Assembly: GCA_902625885.1 (NCBI GenBank)
Contig: CACODE010000008.1
Location: 1 to 64,000, forward strand
Length of the DNA stretch: 64,000 bases
Direction of reading: 5' to 3'
Source of the DNA: an uncultured Candidatus Poseidoniales archaeon
Lineage (GTDB): Archaea > Thermoplasmatota > Poseidoniia > Poseidoniales > Poseidoniaceae
Positions within the stretch are counted from its first letter, which is position 1. Every line of letters begins with the position of its first letter. The notes beneath the pieces were generated by a model that did no database searches, was not told where the DNA came from, and saw only the letters and a list, made by a program, of their open reading frames with translations. This document shows positions 1 to 9,167 of the stretch, one piece after another. The position numbers and the translations under genes are program-made.

Positions 1-947
1 AGCGCCTGAAGGCCGTCGGTGCGATTGCTCAGGCAATCTCAGCCGAAGTCCAGAAGGTCATTATCGGTAAGGCACACGTCATCGACAACGTGCTGATCAA
101 CATCCTGTCCAACGGGAACCTTCTGTTCGAAGACTACCCCGGACTGGCCAAGACGTTGATGACCAACACCTTCGCCGATGCGTTGGGTTGCGACTTCAAG
201 CGTGTTCAGTTCACGCCTGACTTGCTCCCTGCTGACATCACCGGTACCAACATCTACGACGCCAAGAAAGGTGAATTCACGTTCAAACCAGGTCCACTGT
301 TTTGCAATCTCCTCCTCGCTGACGAGATCAACCGTGCACCTCCGAAGACCCAAGCCGCACTGCTTGAGGCCATGCAGGAGAAGCAGGTGACCATCGGTAC
401 GGTCACGCACAAACTCCCTGCACCGTTCATTGTTATGGCAACACAAAACCCCGTTGAGCAAGAGGGTACCTACCCGCTTCCTGAAGCACAACTTGACCGA
501 TTTATGTTCAAGATGTCCGTGGGTTACCCCGACCGAGCTGACGAGGACGAAATCCTTGCACGGCGTATCAACCGTGGGAAAGATGCCGTGGACGTTGATG
601 TTATCACCGATCCGGCACGAGTCATCGCCATGCAGCAAGCATGCGAAGACGTCTATGTTGACCCAGCGCTTCGGATGTACATGGTCGAAGTCGTGTCGAG
701 AACCCGTGAAGACCCACGCGTCCTCGTCGGCTCTTCGCCTCGTGGTTCTCAGGCTCTGCTCAAGACCTCACGTGCCGCAGCAGCTCTTCGAGGTCGCGAC
801 TTCGTCACACCGGACGACGTCAAGGCCATCGCCGAACTCGCTATTGCTCACCGAATCATTCTGAAGCCAGAGCATCAAATCAAAGGCCTCGAGGCCGGAG
901 AGGTCATCCAGACCATCCTGCGTGAAGTGCCCGTGCCTACGGTTTGA
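1..947 (+). CDS. MoxR-family AAA+ ATPase (5' end outside window)
   Basis: The reading frame is open from base 3 (RLKAVGAIAQA...) and ends at TGA 947, so the first residues lie outside the window. MoxR hallmarks are visible: the modified Walker A EDYPGLAKT, the Walker B region LLADEINRAPPKTQAALLEAM, and the sensor segment MATQNPVEQEGTYPLPEAQLDRF. MoxR ATPases are cytoplasmic chaperone-like AAA+ proteins, usually encoded next to DUF58 or von Willebrand-type proteins that they act on. That arrangement holds here, with a DUF58 gene starting 33 bases downstream. The family call is firm. The client and process are unknown. Confidence 0.93.
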   Translation, partial: RLKAVGAIAQAISAEVQKVIIGKAHVIDNVLINILSNGNLLFEDYPGLAKTLMTNTFADALGCDFKRVQFTPDLLPADITGTNIYDAKKGEFTFKPGPLFCNLLLADEINRAPPKTQAALLEAMQEKQVTIGTVTHKLPAPFIVMATQNPVEQEGTYPLPEAQLDRFMFKMSVGYPDRADEDEILARRINRGKDAVDVDVITDPARVIAMQQACEDVYVDPALRMYMVEVVSRTREDPRVLVGSSPRGSQALLKTSRAAAALRGRDFVTPDDVKAIAELAIAHRIILKPEHQIKGLEAGEVIQTILREVPVPTV

Positions 948-980
948 ACTTGACCGCCAAAAGAACGAGGTGAATCAAAC

Positions 981-2294
981 ATGTGGAGTCGCAAGTCAGC
1001 CATGCTTGGCAGCCTAGCTGTTGCCATGTATCTGCTTGGCTTGACGCTCCGCAACACCCAACTCGTCACGATTGCCGTGGTAATCTTCGTGTTCCTTACA
1101 TGGGCTGCACTCCTTGGGAATCACGCAGATGTTGCATCGAGCGGACGTCGTGCCGAAGAATGGACTGGTGAAGAGGGCATAGCGCTTGGGAACGTTATCG
1201 CCATGCGAAAACTGTCCAGTGCCCGTATGTTTGAGGACGGCGAACTCAACGTGACCCTCCGCATGCAGAATTCCTCATCGCTTCCGAAGATCTTGGAAGT
1301 CCGTGACAGGGTTCCGGAAGTCATGCGAATCAAAGAAGGGGCCAATTACATCTTGATGGAGCTTGGACCCCGTCGTGAGACCTTCATCGAATACACCGTT
1401 GAATGCCCGCTTCGTGGTTTTTACAGCCTCGGTCCGGTCACCGTGCGAATTCAGGATGCGTTCGGTCTGTTTCACAAGGAAAAGGAATTGCATGTTTACA
1501 ACGACTTCCTCGTCTTCCCAAAAATGGAAGATTTGAAAGAAACGTTCGTCAAATCCCGCGTGCCGAAAATCTTCACGGGAGCCGTCAACATTCGCCAACC
1601 CGGTCCAGGTTCAGAGTTTTACTCGCTGCGTGAGTACTTTGACGGAGACTCCTTCAGGGCCATTAACTGGGCAGCCTACGCTCGGTCTGGAAAACTGATG
1701 GTCAACGAGCGCGAGCGCGATGCCGTTTCTGACGTCATTATCATCGTCGATTCCCGTGCCGTTTCGGAAACGGGACCGGTGTCTCGCAATGCGCTGGTTT
1801 ACTCCACCCGGGCTGCCGCTTCTCTTGCCAAGTATTTCCTCGGTCGGCGTGACTCCGTTGGCATCATCGTGTACGGTGATGAAGTGGTCAGCGTTGATCG
1901 CGACACCGGCAAGAAACAGTTGTACGTCATTTTGACCAAACTCGCCGGTGCTGTCGCTCGTGGGAACATCCCCTTACAGGTCGTCGTGAATCGTATTCTT
2001 CCGCACATCAACAAAGGAAGCCCCATCATTTTCCTTTCCAATCTTGAGGACGATCCGACGATCATCAATGCCTTGCGTGATTTCCGCGCTCGGAACTTCG
2101 ATGTAACCGTGTTGACACCGTCCTCTCTTGAGTTTGAATTCGACGCAAAACGAATCGACAGGACAGGCTATGAAGTGATGAAAACGGAAAGGGACGTTCT
2201 CATCGGTGAACTTCGTGGCCTTGGTGTGAACATCATGGATTGGGAACCCGACATGCTGCTTTCCACCGCCTTGGCAGGGGCAAGAGGATTTTGA
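981..2294 (+). CDS. DUF58 domain membrane protein
   Basis: This 437-residue protein has two hydrophobic N-terminal segments (about residues 10-28 and 31-45), a beta-rich middle, and the DUF58 signature around residues 210-240 (YSLREYFDGDSFRAINWAAYARSGKLMV). It then has a von Willebrand A-like fold with VIIIVDSRA as a possible metal-site strand. The start is an ATG preceded by GAGGTGA. It lies between a MoxR ATPase and a polytopic membrane protein. In known systems MoxR and DUF58 proteins form a pair acting on envelope or complex assembly. The specific role here is not deducible. Confidence 0.88.
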   Translation: MWSRKSAMLGSLAVAMYLLGLTLRNTQLVTIAVVIFVFLTWAALLGNHADVASSGRRAEEWTGEEGIALGNVIAMRKLSSARMFEDGELNVTLRMQNSSSLPKILEVRDRVPEVMRIKEGANYILMELGPRRETFIEYTVECPLRGFYSLGPVTVRIQDAFGLFHKEKELHVYNDFLVFPKMEDLKETFVKSRVPKIFTGAVNIRQPGPGSEFYSLREYFDGDSFRAINWAAYARSGKLMVNERERDAVSDVIIIVDSRAVSETGPVSRNALVYSTRAAASLAKYFLGRRDSVGIIVYGDEVVSVDRDTGKKQLYVILTKLAGAVARGNIPLQVVVNRILPHINKGSPIIFLSNLEDDPTIINALRDFRARNFDVTVLTPSSLEFEFDAKRIDRTGYEVMKTERDVLIGELRGLGVNIMDWEPDMLLSTALAGARGF

Positions 2295-2303
2295 GGTGAA
2301 ACC

Positions 2304-3227
2304 ATGGCCATCAATCGACCTACAGGCGACACATCCCACCTCTATGACGGAAAAACGGTCCGTTCCGCCGCCCCATCAAGGAAAAAGTTGGCCGGTCAGG
2401 TCGGAACAGGCACAAACATTCCCGAAGACGCCATTCCGTCGGTAGAAATCCCCAGTTTCATCGAAAGTTTGCTCGGCGGTCCTCTCGTTCCAAAGATGAA
2501 GTTCTTGCCCCCCGATAAAATGGTTCAGAACCTTCAGATCGCCGTATACGGGGTTCTTGTTGCGCTTGCGTTCTTGACGTACATCATCTCGCCGCCACAA
2601 GGCACTGTCTGGTACATCCTCACCGGCAGTTTGGGGCTTGCGAACATCCTTCAACTGGTCATCATCGCTAGCGCCACCGTTCTGGGCTTCATGGGGACGT
2701 TCAAGCGGGACGCTCGCCTTTCGTTGGGGAGCAACCTGCTGTTTATTTTGGCCATTCTCCGATTCGCCTCATCGAAAACCTCGCTGGCCAACGATTTGTT
2801 CAACCTCCAAGACAATCCTGCGATGCTATCCGTTCTTGTCGTGGTCTATGCCGTCCTTCTCATCATGTATTTCGAACTGAGCAACGGCGTCATTCGGTAC
2901 TCCATGCTCGACACCAGCATACGGACCAACGAGGTGTACGTGATGAACCCTAAGAAGATCGTCTCGAAATACCATCGTTCACTCGTCATCAACCCCATCT
3001 TGGCCACCCTTTTGGCCTGGTTTGTGCTCTCGGCCAACACGATCTTGCCGGCCATCGTCGGCATTTTTTCTGGCGATACGGCCACACGCATGAGGGAATC
3101 CGTAGAGCTAACTTCGGTTTACGGTGTTGCCTTGGGCACGTTGTTCGTCTTCATCACCGTCGGTATCCTCTTCGGGCTGAACTTGCCGACCCACCTGCAA
3201 CGCTACAGAGAGCGTCAAGCCGAATAA
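2304..3227 (+). CDS. Polytopic membrane protein, third gene of the MoxR-DUF58 cluster
   Basis: This 307-residue protein has a charged N-terminal region of about 70 residues followed by roughly six hydrophobic segments (from about residue 77 to residue 298). The ATG follows a GAGGTGA ribosome binding site 9 bases after the DUF58 stop, so the three genes very likely form one operon. I recognise no family. By position it may be the membrane partner of the MoxR/DUF58 pair. Its 3' end overlaps the convergent aspartate kinase gene by 13 bases. Confidence 0.75.
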   Translation: MAINRPTGDTSHLYDGKTVRSAAPSRKKLAGQVGTGTNIPEDAIPSVEIPSFIESLLGGPLVPKMKFLPPDKMVQNLQIAVYGVLVALAFLTYIISPPQGTVWYILTGSLGLANILQLVIIASATVLGFMGTFKRDARLSLGSNLLFILAILRFASSKTSLANDLFNLQDNPAMLSVLVVVYAVLLIMYFELSNGVIRYSMLDTSIRTNEVYVMNPKKIVSKYHRSLVINPILATLLAWFVLSANTILPAIVGIFSGDTATRMRESVELTSVYGVALGTLFVFITVGILFGLNLPTHLQRYRERQAE

Positions 3228-4537
3228 TCGCTGCTTGAGGAGATAAACGACATCATCTCGTCGAGCATACGTGAGATGTCCATTCGCTTTGTGAGCAGAT
3301 GAATGGATGACGACGATTCGTAGAGTTCTACCGGTTTGATGTCCTCTTGTCCGTTGAGCTGCTCTCGGAGATAGGCGATGTTTCTGCATCCAATGAACGA
3401 GAGCATGGCGGCGAAGTACTCGTAATTCACAACGCTTCGCCCCCGTTCAATGATTTGCACACAACGCGCCACCTCGTGCTGCGGAACGACGAACCGCCAT
3501 TGCGAGTTGGTTGTTTCAAACGAGCAAATGCGGATGTTGTCCTCGTTCAATTCCTGAAGCAAATCGCTCAATTCGAGAGCTGCATCCCTTGAATAACGGG
3601 CCTCTACATTGATGCAGGCCACGCGTTGAATGCACGCGATGCCCTTGATGTTCGGTTTGGTTTCAATGTCCGGGCCAATCACCGTTTTCATGCCGTTTTG
3701 TCGGTAGTTGGAAAGGTGGCGAATCTCAATAGGGATACCCATTTCGTACACCGGTTCAACAGTAGCGGGATGCAGGATTGTGGCGTCTGCGTTGGCGAAT
3801 TCAATGGCTTCAGAATAGCCGAGATAGGGTATAGGCGCTGACTGTATCCCCCAGCGAGGGTTGACCGGGTAAATACCCAACACGTCCTTCCAAAGGATCA
3901 CCCTTTGTGCGTGAAGCAGGGCTGCCAGAGCGGTGGCCGTGTGGTCGCTACCACCGCGTCCCAGCAGCGCAATGTTACCGTCTTTGCCGACACCAAACCA
4001 TCCGGTGACGACCGGTATGCCGTGGAAGACGGTTCGGTCGAGGTTCTGTTCCGAGGCCTTGATGTCCACACGAGAAGCGGTAATCTCGCCGTCCATTTGC
4101 AACCCGACGTCCTCGGCACCGACCGGATGCGCATCCAACCCTCGTATCGAGAGACCGTGAGCGATGACCAAGGCTGAAAGCCGTTCTCCAGAAGCCAGCA
4201 GTTGGTTGTAGGCCTCTTTGTCATCTCGATCGGTTGCCAGCGCTGTTAACGATTCCTCAATGCCTTCGAGGACGCGTTGGAACACGTCATACAGCGGCGA
4301 TTCGATAAGGGTGGGCGAGAATCTAAGGTGGTGGCTGGCAAGATCGTTCACCAGACGGCCTGCGTATCGAGGCTCTTGTGCGGCCCGCATGAGGCGATCT
4401 GTTGTGCCCCAGAGAGCAGAAACCACCACGATAACCGGTTGTTGCGCTTGGTTGAGGATGCCTGCGATTTTCTCCAGGTCCGAGGCGTCTCGAAGGCAGG
4501 AACCTCCAAACTTGTGAACTTCTAGAAGTTCATTCAC
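3215..4537 (-). CDS. Aspartate kinase
   Basis: This 440-residue protein phosphorylates L-aspartate to aspartyl phosphate, the first step towards aspartate semialdehyde, lysine, threonine and methionine. The N-terminal kinase motif VHKFGGSCLRDASDLEKIA and VVVVSALWGTTDRLM are diagnostic. GRGGSDHTATALAALL forms the nucleotide/aspartate site. The last ~150 residues fit a pair of ACT regulatory domains, suggesting allosteric control. It is the last gene of the shikimate cluster and overlaps the end of chorismate synthase by 8 bases. The archaeal pathway begins from aspartate semialdehyde, so this placement is meaningful. Function is confident; the inhibitor is unknown. Confidence 0.93.
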   Translation of the reverse strand: MNELLEVHKFGGSCLRDASDLEKIAGILNQAQQPVIVVVSALWGTTDRLMRAAQEPRYAGRLVNDLASHHLRFSPTLIESPLYDVFQRVLEGIEESLTALATDRDDKEAYNQLLASGERLSALVIAHGLSIRGLDAHPVGAEDVGLQMDGEITASRVDIKASEQNLDRTVFHGIPVVTGWFGVGKDGNIALLGRGGSDHTATALAALLHAQRVILWKDVLGIYPVNPRWGIQSAPIPYLGYSEAIEFANADATILHPATVEPVYEMGIPIEIRHLSNYRQNGMKTVIGPDIETKPNIKGIACIQRVACINVEARYSRDAALELSDLLQELNEDNIRICSFETTNSQWRFVVPQHEVARCVQIIERGRSVVNYEYFAAMLSFIGCRNIAYLREQLNGQEDIKPVELYESSSSIHLLTKRMDISRMLDEMMSFISSSSDYSA

Positions 4538-5612
4538 CGTGAAAACCTCCTCGCAACATCAAGTCAGAGACAACAAGCAGTGCCATCGCCTCGACCACCG
4601 CAACCGCCCGAGGTCCGAGTACAGGGTCGTGACGGCCTTTGACCACCAGAGGTTCCTGTTGGTTGTTCTTGATGTTCAGTGTGGTTTGGGATTGGGGGAT
4701 GCTCGAGGGTGGTTTAAACGCCGTACGAACGTGAATTGGAGAGCCTGTTGAGAGACCTGCGAGTGCACCATCAGGACGTTCACCCACCAAAACTGGATCT
4801 TCCGATGTACCGCCCCAAGGGCTGTTGTGTTCACTCCCTTGCATGGTTTGAACACCAAAACCATGGCCGAACTCCACGCCGCGAGCGGCTGGAATGGCCA
4901 TCATGGCCCGCGCAAGCGCCGGTTCCAACCCGTCAAACCATGGTTCGCCGAGACCGAGCGGCAGGCCTTCAATTTGCAAATCCACGCGAGAGCCTATGGA
5001 GTCAAGGGAGCGTCGGGTTTCGTTCACCAACCTCGCCATCTTTTCTGAGGCCTCGGGGTCCCTGCATCGCAGTTCCCTGCAGGTCTCATCCGCCCAGCGT
5101 TCAGGACACCGATTCATCGGTTGAGCTTCGACGTGACCGACAGCACCTAGATGCGCTTCAACAACGATGCCGCGAGATTTCAGCCACGGCCGCAAGACGG
5201 CGGAAATCGCCACCAGCGGCGCCGTCATTCGTGCGCTGGATGTTCCTCCACCCCTCAAGTCGGCTTCGCCCTTTGTGCGTATCATCATCACCATGTCTTG
5301 GTGACCTGGACGTGGGTGGTCCGGCAGGAAGCTGTAATCCTTCGTGCGGGCATCGCTGTTGGCAATGAAAACCTCAATCGGTTCTCCTGTTGTCTTGCCG
5401 TCTTCAACACCCGTTTTCCATTCGACGATGTCCGGCTCTTTTCGCTTACTGCTGAACGCGCCGCCCGTTTTCCGAAGCGCCATGGCTGCATTGATTTCCG
5501 CATCGTCAACAGTCAGTCCCTGCGGCATTCCTTCCACAAGGGCGCCTACGAAGGGTCCGTGGCTTGACCCACGTAGCGTGACTCGCAAGGACTCACCAAG
5601 ACGCATGTTCAT
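4530..5612 (-). CDS. aroC: Chorismate synthase
   Basis: This 360-residue enzyme converts EPSP to chorismate using reduced FMN. Diagnostic stretches are LRVTLRGSSHGPFVGALVEG near the N-terminus, the SDARTKDYSFLPDHPRPGHQD segment and RGGGTSSARMTAP at about residues 120-133. Length matches the family. It lies 42 bases after shikimate kinase and overlaps the start of aspartate kinase, inside a minus-strand cluster of aromatic biosynthesis genes. EPSP synthase, shikimate dehydrogenase and dehydroquinate dehydratase are not in this window and must be encoded elsewhere. Confidence 0.97.
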   Translation of the reverse strand: MNMRLGESLRVTLRGSSHGPFVGALVEGMPQGLTVDDAEINAAMALRKTGGAFSSKRKEPDIVEWKTGVEDGKTTGEPIEVFIANSDARTKDYSFLPDHPRPGHQDMVMMIRTKGEADLRGGGTSSARMTAPLVAISAVLRPWLKSRGIVVEAHLGAVGHVEAQPMNRCPERWADETCRELRCRDPEASEKMARLVNETRRSLDSIGSRVDLQIEGLPLGLGEPWFDGLEPALARAMMAIPAARGVEFGHGFGVQTMQGSEHNSPWGGTSEDPVLVGERPDGALAGLSTGSPIHVRTAFKPPSSIPQSQTTLNIKNNQQEPLVVKGRHDPVLGPRAVAVVEAMALLVVSDLMLRGGFHGE

Positions 5613-5654
5613 GTTCCAACGATGTGAGGACCCGATGGTCCCTTTAGAAGGTGT

Positions 5655-6548
5655 TCACTCCCCAGAATCGCCCTCAACAACGGAGAGAAACGATGTCTGG
5701 ACGATGGTTGCGTTCGGGTGTCTGCTGCCGTAAAACGACTTAATTCGTTCAACGGTGGGTACTTGCTGCTTGGGCACGACGATGACCAAGGCAGGTCCTG
5801 ACCCAGACACGCCGGCGGCTCGTGCGCTGTTCATGAACGAATCGTTTGCCATTTTCCGTCCCTCTATGTCCCGCAAAGCCGCAACCGTGCCTCTCCCGTT
5901 CCATGTCATGGCCACCAGTGGGTTCTTTTCTTGTAACGCTGAAAGGGCCTGTTGAAAGGCTGTTGCTTGAGACGCAAAGTCCTCCAGGCTGGGTTGCACT
6001 TCCCTAGGGCCTCGCAACACCAAAAGAACCGTCCAGTCCTCCGTGTCAAGCCCCGGTTCGTCCAACAACACCCCTTCCTCTATGGGCGCTTGCACGTCAA
6101 CGAGTTTCCATCCCGGGCTCATGCAGGCCCAGGCGTCGTCGATGGAGCCCGTGATGGAGACGCCAGCAGCGAGTTGGACCTCAGCGGTCATCCTCACCAT
6201 TTCATGTGGCTCAAGCGAAGTGTCGGTGGCATCGCACAGCGCTCGCAAGGCGGCGATGCACAAGGCAGAGGACGATTTGAGGCCTTGCTTTTTGGGAATT
6301 TCCGATTTAACCCCCCAATGAAGGTCCTCAATCTGGTATCCCTCCGGCAAGGGATATTTCGCCTCGACCCAAGCCTCGAGAAGACGCTGGAGCAAACCAT
6401 CATCGTCTTTGACGTCCCTTTTGCTTGGCCGATCGAGAAGACGAACCGTTATGGGCAAGTCCAGCGCAATGTTGGCGCCGTACCCCAGTGCAGCGGCGTG
6501 GAGAAGGCTGCAAGCACCGTGAGCGCTGCCCTTTCCTATCACTGCCAT
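5655..6548 (-). CDS. Shikimate kinase, archaeal GHMP type
   Basis: I chose ATG 6548, giving 297 residues that begin MAVIGKGSAHGACSLLHAAAL. The frame is open further upstream, but that would overlap the preceding gene and the extra residues do not look conserved. The GHMP phosphate-binding motif KKQGLKSSSALCIAALRAL is clear. Archaea phosphorylate shikimate with this GHMP-family enzyme, which is unrelated to bacterial AroK. It sits 4 bases after DHQ synthase II and before chorismate synthase, fully consistent with the assignment. Confidence 0.92.
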   Translation of the reverse strand: MAVIGKGSAHGACSLLHAAALGYGANIALDLPITVRLLDRPSKRDVKDDDGLLQRLLEAWVEAKYPLPEGYQIEDLHWGVKSEIPKKQGLKSSSALCIAALRALCDATDTSLEPHEMVRMTAEVQLAAGVSITGSIDDAWACMSPGWKLVDVQAPIEEGVLLDEPGLDTEDWTVLLVLRGPREVQPSLEDFASQATAFQQALSALQEKNPLVAMTWNGRGTVAALRDIEGRKMANDSFMNSARAAGVSGSGPALVIVVPKQQVPTVERIKSFYGSRHPNATIVQTSFLSVVEGDSGE

Positions 6549-6552
6549 GCGT

Positions 6553-7584
6553 TCAACGCTCCTCGATACCCCCGTCAACAGGCAGACCGACGTGCCGGGC
6601 ATCGTGTCCCTCCCAACCCAACACAAGGTCTCCCTGCTTGAGTTCGGTGATCGAGATGGCGGCTGACTCGCTGGTGATGAGGCGTACTGTTTCCGCTTGT
6701 TGCATAAAAACATGAGATAGATTAGCGTTTTGATGCGTTTTTCTTCGGTTTATACCCGTAATCTTCAACATTGGGCGTTGTTCAATCTTCACCCTACCCA
6801 GAACGACGCCCCTTGCGTCGCCGTTGGTCTTGACGGCGAGCAACACATCTCCAGATTCAAGTTCCGCCATGTATTTGGTGGTTCCATCTTCCATCAACAC
6901 GTAGGTGTGCGGTGCGCCAGCGTTGACTCGAAACGGACGGGTCGGCACGAATGTGGAGGGGATGGTTTCGCTGTGGACAAGGTAAAGCGAGGAAGCGCTT
7001 GACCCGACCAACACGCCCTCGCCAGGCTCGAACAGGGTCAAAAAGTCAAGGCAATATCGGTCGCCAACGCCTGCTTCCTGTATCTTTTCGACTTCAAGAA
7101 CACTCAAATCAAGCCGGGTCGTTCGTTGATCGCTTGGTGAGGGGACCTCAACCTTCCTTTCCATGCGTTGAATTTTGACGCTTTGCGCTGCATCTAGCAT
7201 GGATTCATCAGCGGAAATGACCAGAGCATCAACGCCTTCTTCGAGCGCAAATCCGGCGCCCTGTGCTTCAATTGGTCGAGAAATAACGGCAGCAATCTTG
7301 GTATGACTTCCGCGCCGATGGGCGATCAAATTTTCCAGTGGAATCATTGACCACGTTTCGCACTCGACGAGGATCCACTCCACGGTGCCGAGGTGTTCAA
7401 TACCCAAATTTTGGGTCTCTCCGTCCTTTACCCGAATGTAGGCTCCAATGACGTTTCCGTCATAGAGCAGCCTTTGGCCGTCGATGTTCAAGCGTGGCTG
7501 TTCTTGTTCATCACCGAAAATCCGGTCGTAATCTTCCACGTTGGTTGGCGCATCAGCCGTCGAGGTCCGCAGCCAAATTTCCAT
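6553..7584 (-). CDS. 3-dehydroquinate synthase II
   Basis: This 343-residue protein resembles the archaeal MJ1249-type enzyme, which converts 2-amino-3,7-dideoxy-D-threo-hept-6-ulosonate to 3-dehydroquinate with NAD. It replaces bacterial AroB. Conserved stretches include GTVEWILVECETWSMIPLENLIA, the segment GVGDRYCLDFLTLFEPGEGVLVGS and the C-terminal RPMLKITGIN. It lies 9 bases downstream of the ADH synthase gene, so the two steps that bypass DAHP are encoded side by side. Confidence 0.94.
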   Translation of the reverse strand: MEIWLRTSTADAPTNVEDYDRIFGDEQEQPRLNIDGQRLLYDGNVIGAYIRVKDGETQNLGIEHLGTVEWILVECETWSMIPLENLIAHRRGSHTKIAAVISRPIEAQGAGFALEEGVDALVISADESMLDAAQSVKIQRMERKVEVPSPSDQRTTRLDLSVLEVEKIQEAGVGDRYCLDFLTLFEPGEGVLVGSSASSLYLVHSETIPSTFVPTRPFRVNAGAPHTYVLMEDGTTKYMAELESGDVLLAVKTNGDARGVVLGRVKIEQRPMLKITGINRRKTHQNANLSHVFMQQAETVRLITSESAAISITELKQGDLVLGWEGHDARHVGLPVDGGIEER

Positions 7585-7593
7585 TGTATCAAC

Positions 7594-8391
7594 TCACAAG
7601 CCCACGCTGGAGATCGCCTGTTCGGCCGACACGCCATCATGGACCATCATGACCAGAGCCTTTGCCATGGCCACGGGGTCCGGGTGCGCAAACACCTGCC
7701 GACCCATGCAAACACCGCTAGCACCGGCGCCTAGGGCCTCTTCAACCATCTTCAGAACGCTCGATGCGTCTCCACCGGCTGGGCCTCCTGCGAGAAGCAG
7801 AGGAATTGGGGCGCTTTTTGCAACGATTGAGAAACTTTCTGCATCACCGGTCCAGACGCATTTCGCTGCGTCACAGCCCAGTTCAAAAGCCAGACGAACG
7901 GCGTGTGCTTGCGATTTGGTGGTGTCGTTTTCCTGATGATTCAGGTACGGACCTCGCGCATAAACCATGCCAAAGGCCGGCAGCTTTGCGTGCAGCGCTT
8001 GCCGGTTCAACTCGCCCATGCGTTCAACCATAACCGCTTCGTGTTCGCTTCCCATGTTGACTTGGCTGGAAACGCCGATACCTCCTCTCAACAGCGTTTC
8101 ATCGGCGTGGCCCACCATGGTTTTGTTGTTGACGTCGGGCCCTGCATGGCGGGTCGACACCGAATAATGGACCACCATGCTGGTCTTCGTGCCTTCGCAG
8201 AGGTGAGCGTATTTGCTTACCACGCCTTTTTGCGCAACGATGGCGTTAACACCAGCGGCGACCAGTCCACTGATGAGCGATTCAAGGTCTTGCAAGCCGG
8301 CGGTGGGGTAATCGGACGCGCCGTGGTCAATGGGTATCCAAACACCGCGGTTTTTGGGAAGGAGCTTCTGAAGCCGCTCTGCTTTGCCCAT
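7594..8391 (-). CDS. 2-amino-3,7-dideoxy-D-threo-hept-6-ulosonate synthase (ADH synthase)
   Basis: This 265-residue class I aldolase of the DeoC/FbaB superfamily is the MJ0400-type enzyme that opens the archaeal aromatic pathway. It joins aspartate semialdehyde to a deoxy-keto sugar phosphate. Visible features are IPIDHGASDYP near the N-terminus, MVYARGPY in the middle, the Schiff-base region CDAAKCVWTGD and the phosphate-binding LLAGGPAGG followed by GVCMGRQVF. Fructose-bisphosphate aldolase is a close relative, but the adjacent DHQ synthase II strongly favours ADH synthase. Confidence 0.9.
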   Translation of the reverse strand: MGKAERLQKLLPKNRGVWIPIDHGASDYPTAGLQDLESLISGLVAAGVNAIVAQKGVVSKYAHLCEGTKTSMVVHYSVSTRHAGPDVNNKTMVGHADETLLRGGIGVSSQVNMGSEHEAVMVERMGELNRQALHAKLPAFGMVYARGPYLNHQENDTTKSQAHAVRLAFELGCDAAKCVWTGDAESFSIVAKSAPIPLLLAGGPAGGDASSVLKMVEEALGAGASGVCMGRQVFAHPDPVAMAKALVMMVHDGVSAEQAISSVGL

Positions 8392-8443
8392 GGACCGGCG
8401 AGGTGGCCGCCTTCATCAAAGGTTTGTTTGGCATGTTGACCCG

Positions 8444-9076
8444 CTAAAGTTGGTCCCCAGCCCACACCAGAACCGCTTGTTCAGCGGACTGGAGGTGCTC
8501 TTGAAAGGTGGATCTTGCGATGCCCAAAATATCGGCGAGCGCTTGCATGGTGATGCCTTTGGGCTCCTTGTAGTAGCCGTGTTTCAAGGCGAGCGTGTAG
8601 CATTCATGTTGGCGTTGCGTCAGCGCTTCTTCAAGACCGTTTTCGTGCGCTCGAACATCGCTAACACGGATGTCAGCCGGTGGAAGAAACACCTTGGTGA
8701 GTTTGACAAAAGAGGCGATGGATTGCGGAATGCCCCGCACGGTGAGCATCAACGTACCGTCTTGGTACTCGCTGGGGGGCATCACGTGTATGTTCTCCGT
8801 CGTCGAGGCCAAACAAACCAGCGAATGGGTGTTCCAGATGATGAGGGCCTGCCCCTCTCGGTCGTTGAGGCGCTGTTCGACTTTGATGTACGGGATGCTG
8901 TCGAGGTCATCCACCGATTTTCCTTCTCTGTAGGTTGGCAAAACGATTTGCCGCACCCCTTCAGGCGTGATGAGGAGGTTGGCGAGGAAGGTGAGTTGGT
9001 GGACCACATCGTCAAGTTCGGATAGGTCGGTTTTTGAGAGCGACTCTCTCGTCCACGCCACCGAGACTTCGCGCAT
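8444..9076 (-). CDS. Bat-type helix-turn-helix transcription regulator (HTH_10)
   Basis: This 210-residue protein has a C-terminal HTH_10 domain: LTQRQHECYTLALKHGYYKEPKGITMQALADILGIARSTFQEHL at about residues 151-194. This DNA-binding domain is typical of archaeal Bat-like regulators. The N-terminal ~145 residues are probably a ligand or sensor domain that I do not recognise. It is the first gene of the minus-strand shikimate cluster, 52 bases before ADH synthase. Control of aromatic amino acid synthesis is therefore an attractive guess, but Bat-type regulators are diverse. Confidence 0.85.
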   Translation of the reverse strand: MREVSVAWTRESLSKTDLSELDDVVHQLTFLANLLITPEGVRQIVLPTYREGKSVDDLDSIPYIKVEQRLNDREGQALIIWNTHSLVCLASTTENIHVMPPSEYQDGTLMLTVRGIPQSIASFVKLTKVFLPPADIRVSDVRAHENGLEEALTQRQHECYTLALKHGYYKEPKGITMQALADILGIARSTFQEHLQSAEQAVLVWAGDQL

Positions 9077-9167
9077 GTAATCCCCTTGGGTACCAACTTG
9101 TTAGGCTCTTTGGCGTTGATGAAAGGGTCGTGGGAGGAGAAACGCATGTTTCAAGTGGTGGTTCGTT

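Noticed and set aside
4736-5368. A 210-codon open frame on the plus strand
   Set aside because: It is antisense to chorismate synthase, has no recognisable motif, and is rich in Arg, Pro, Ser and His as expected of a shadow frame.
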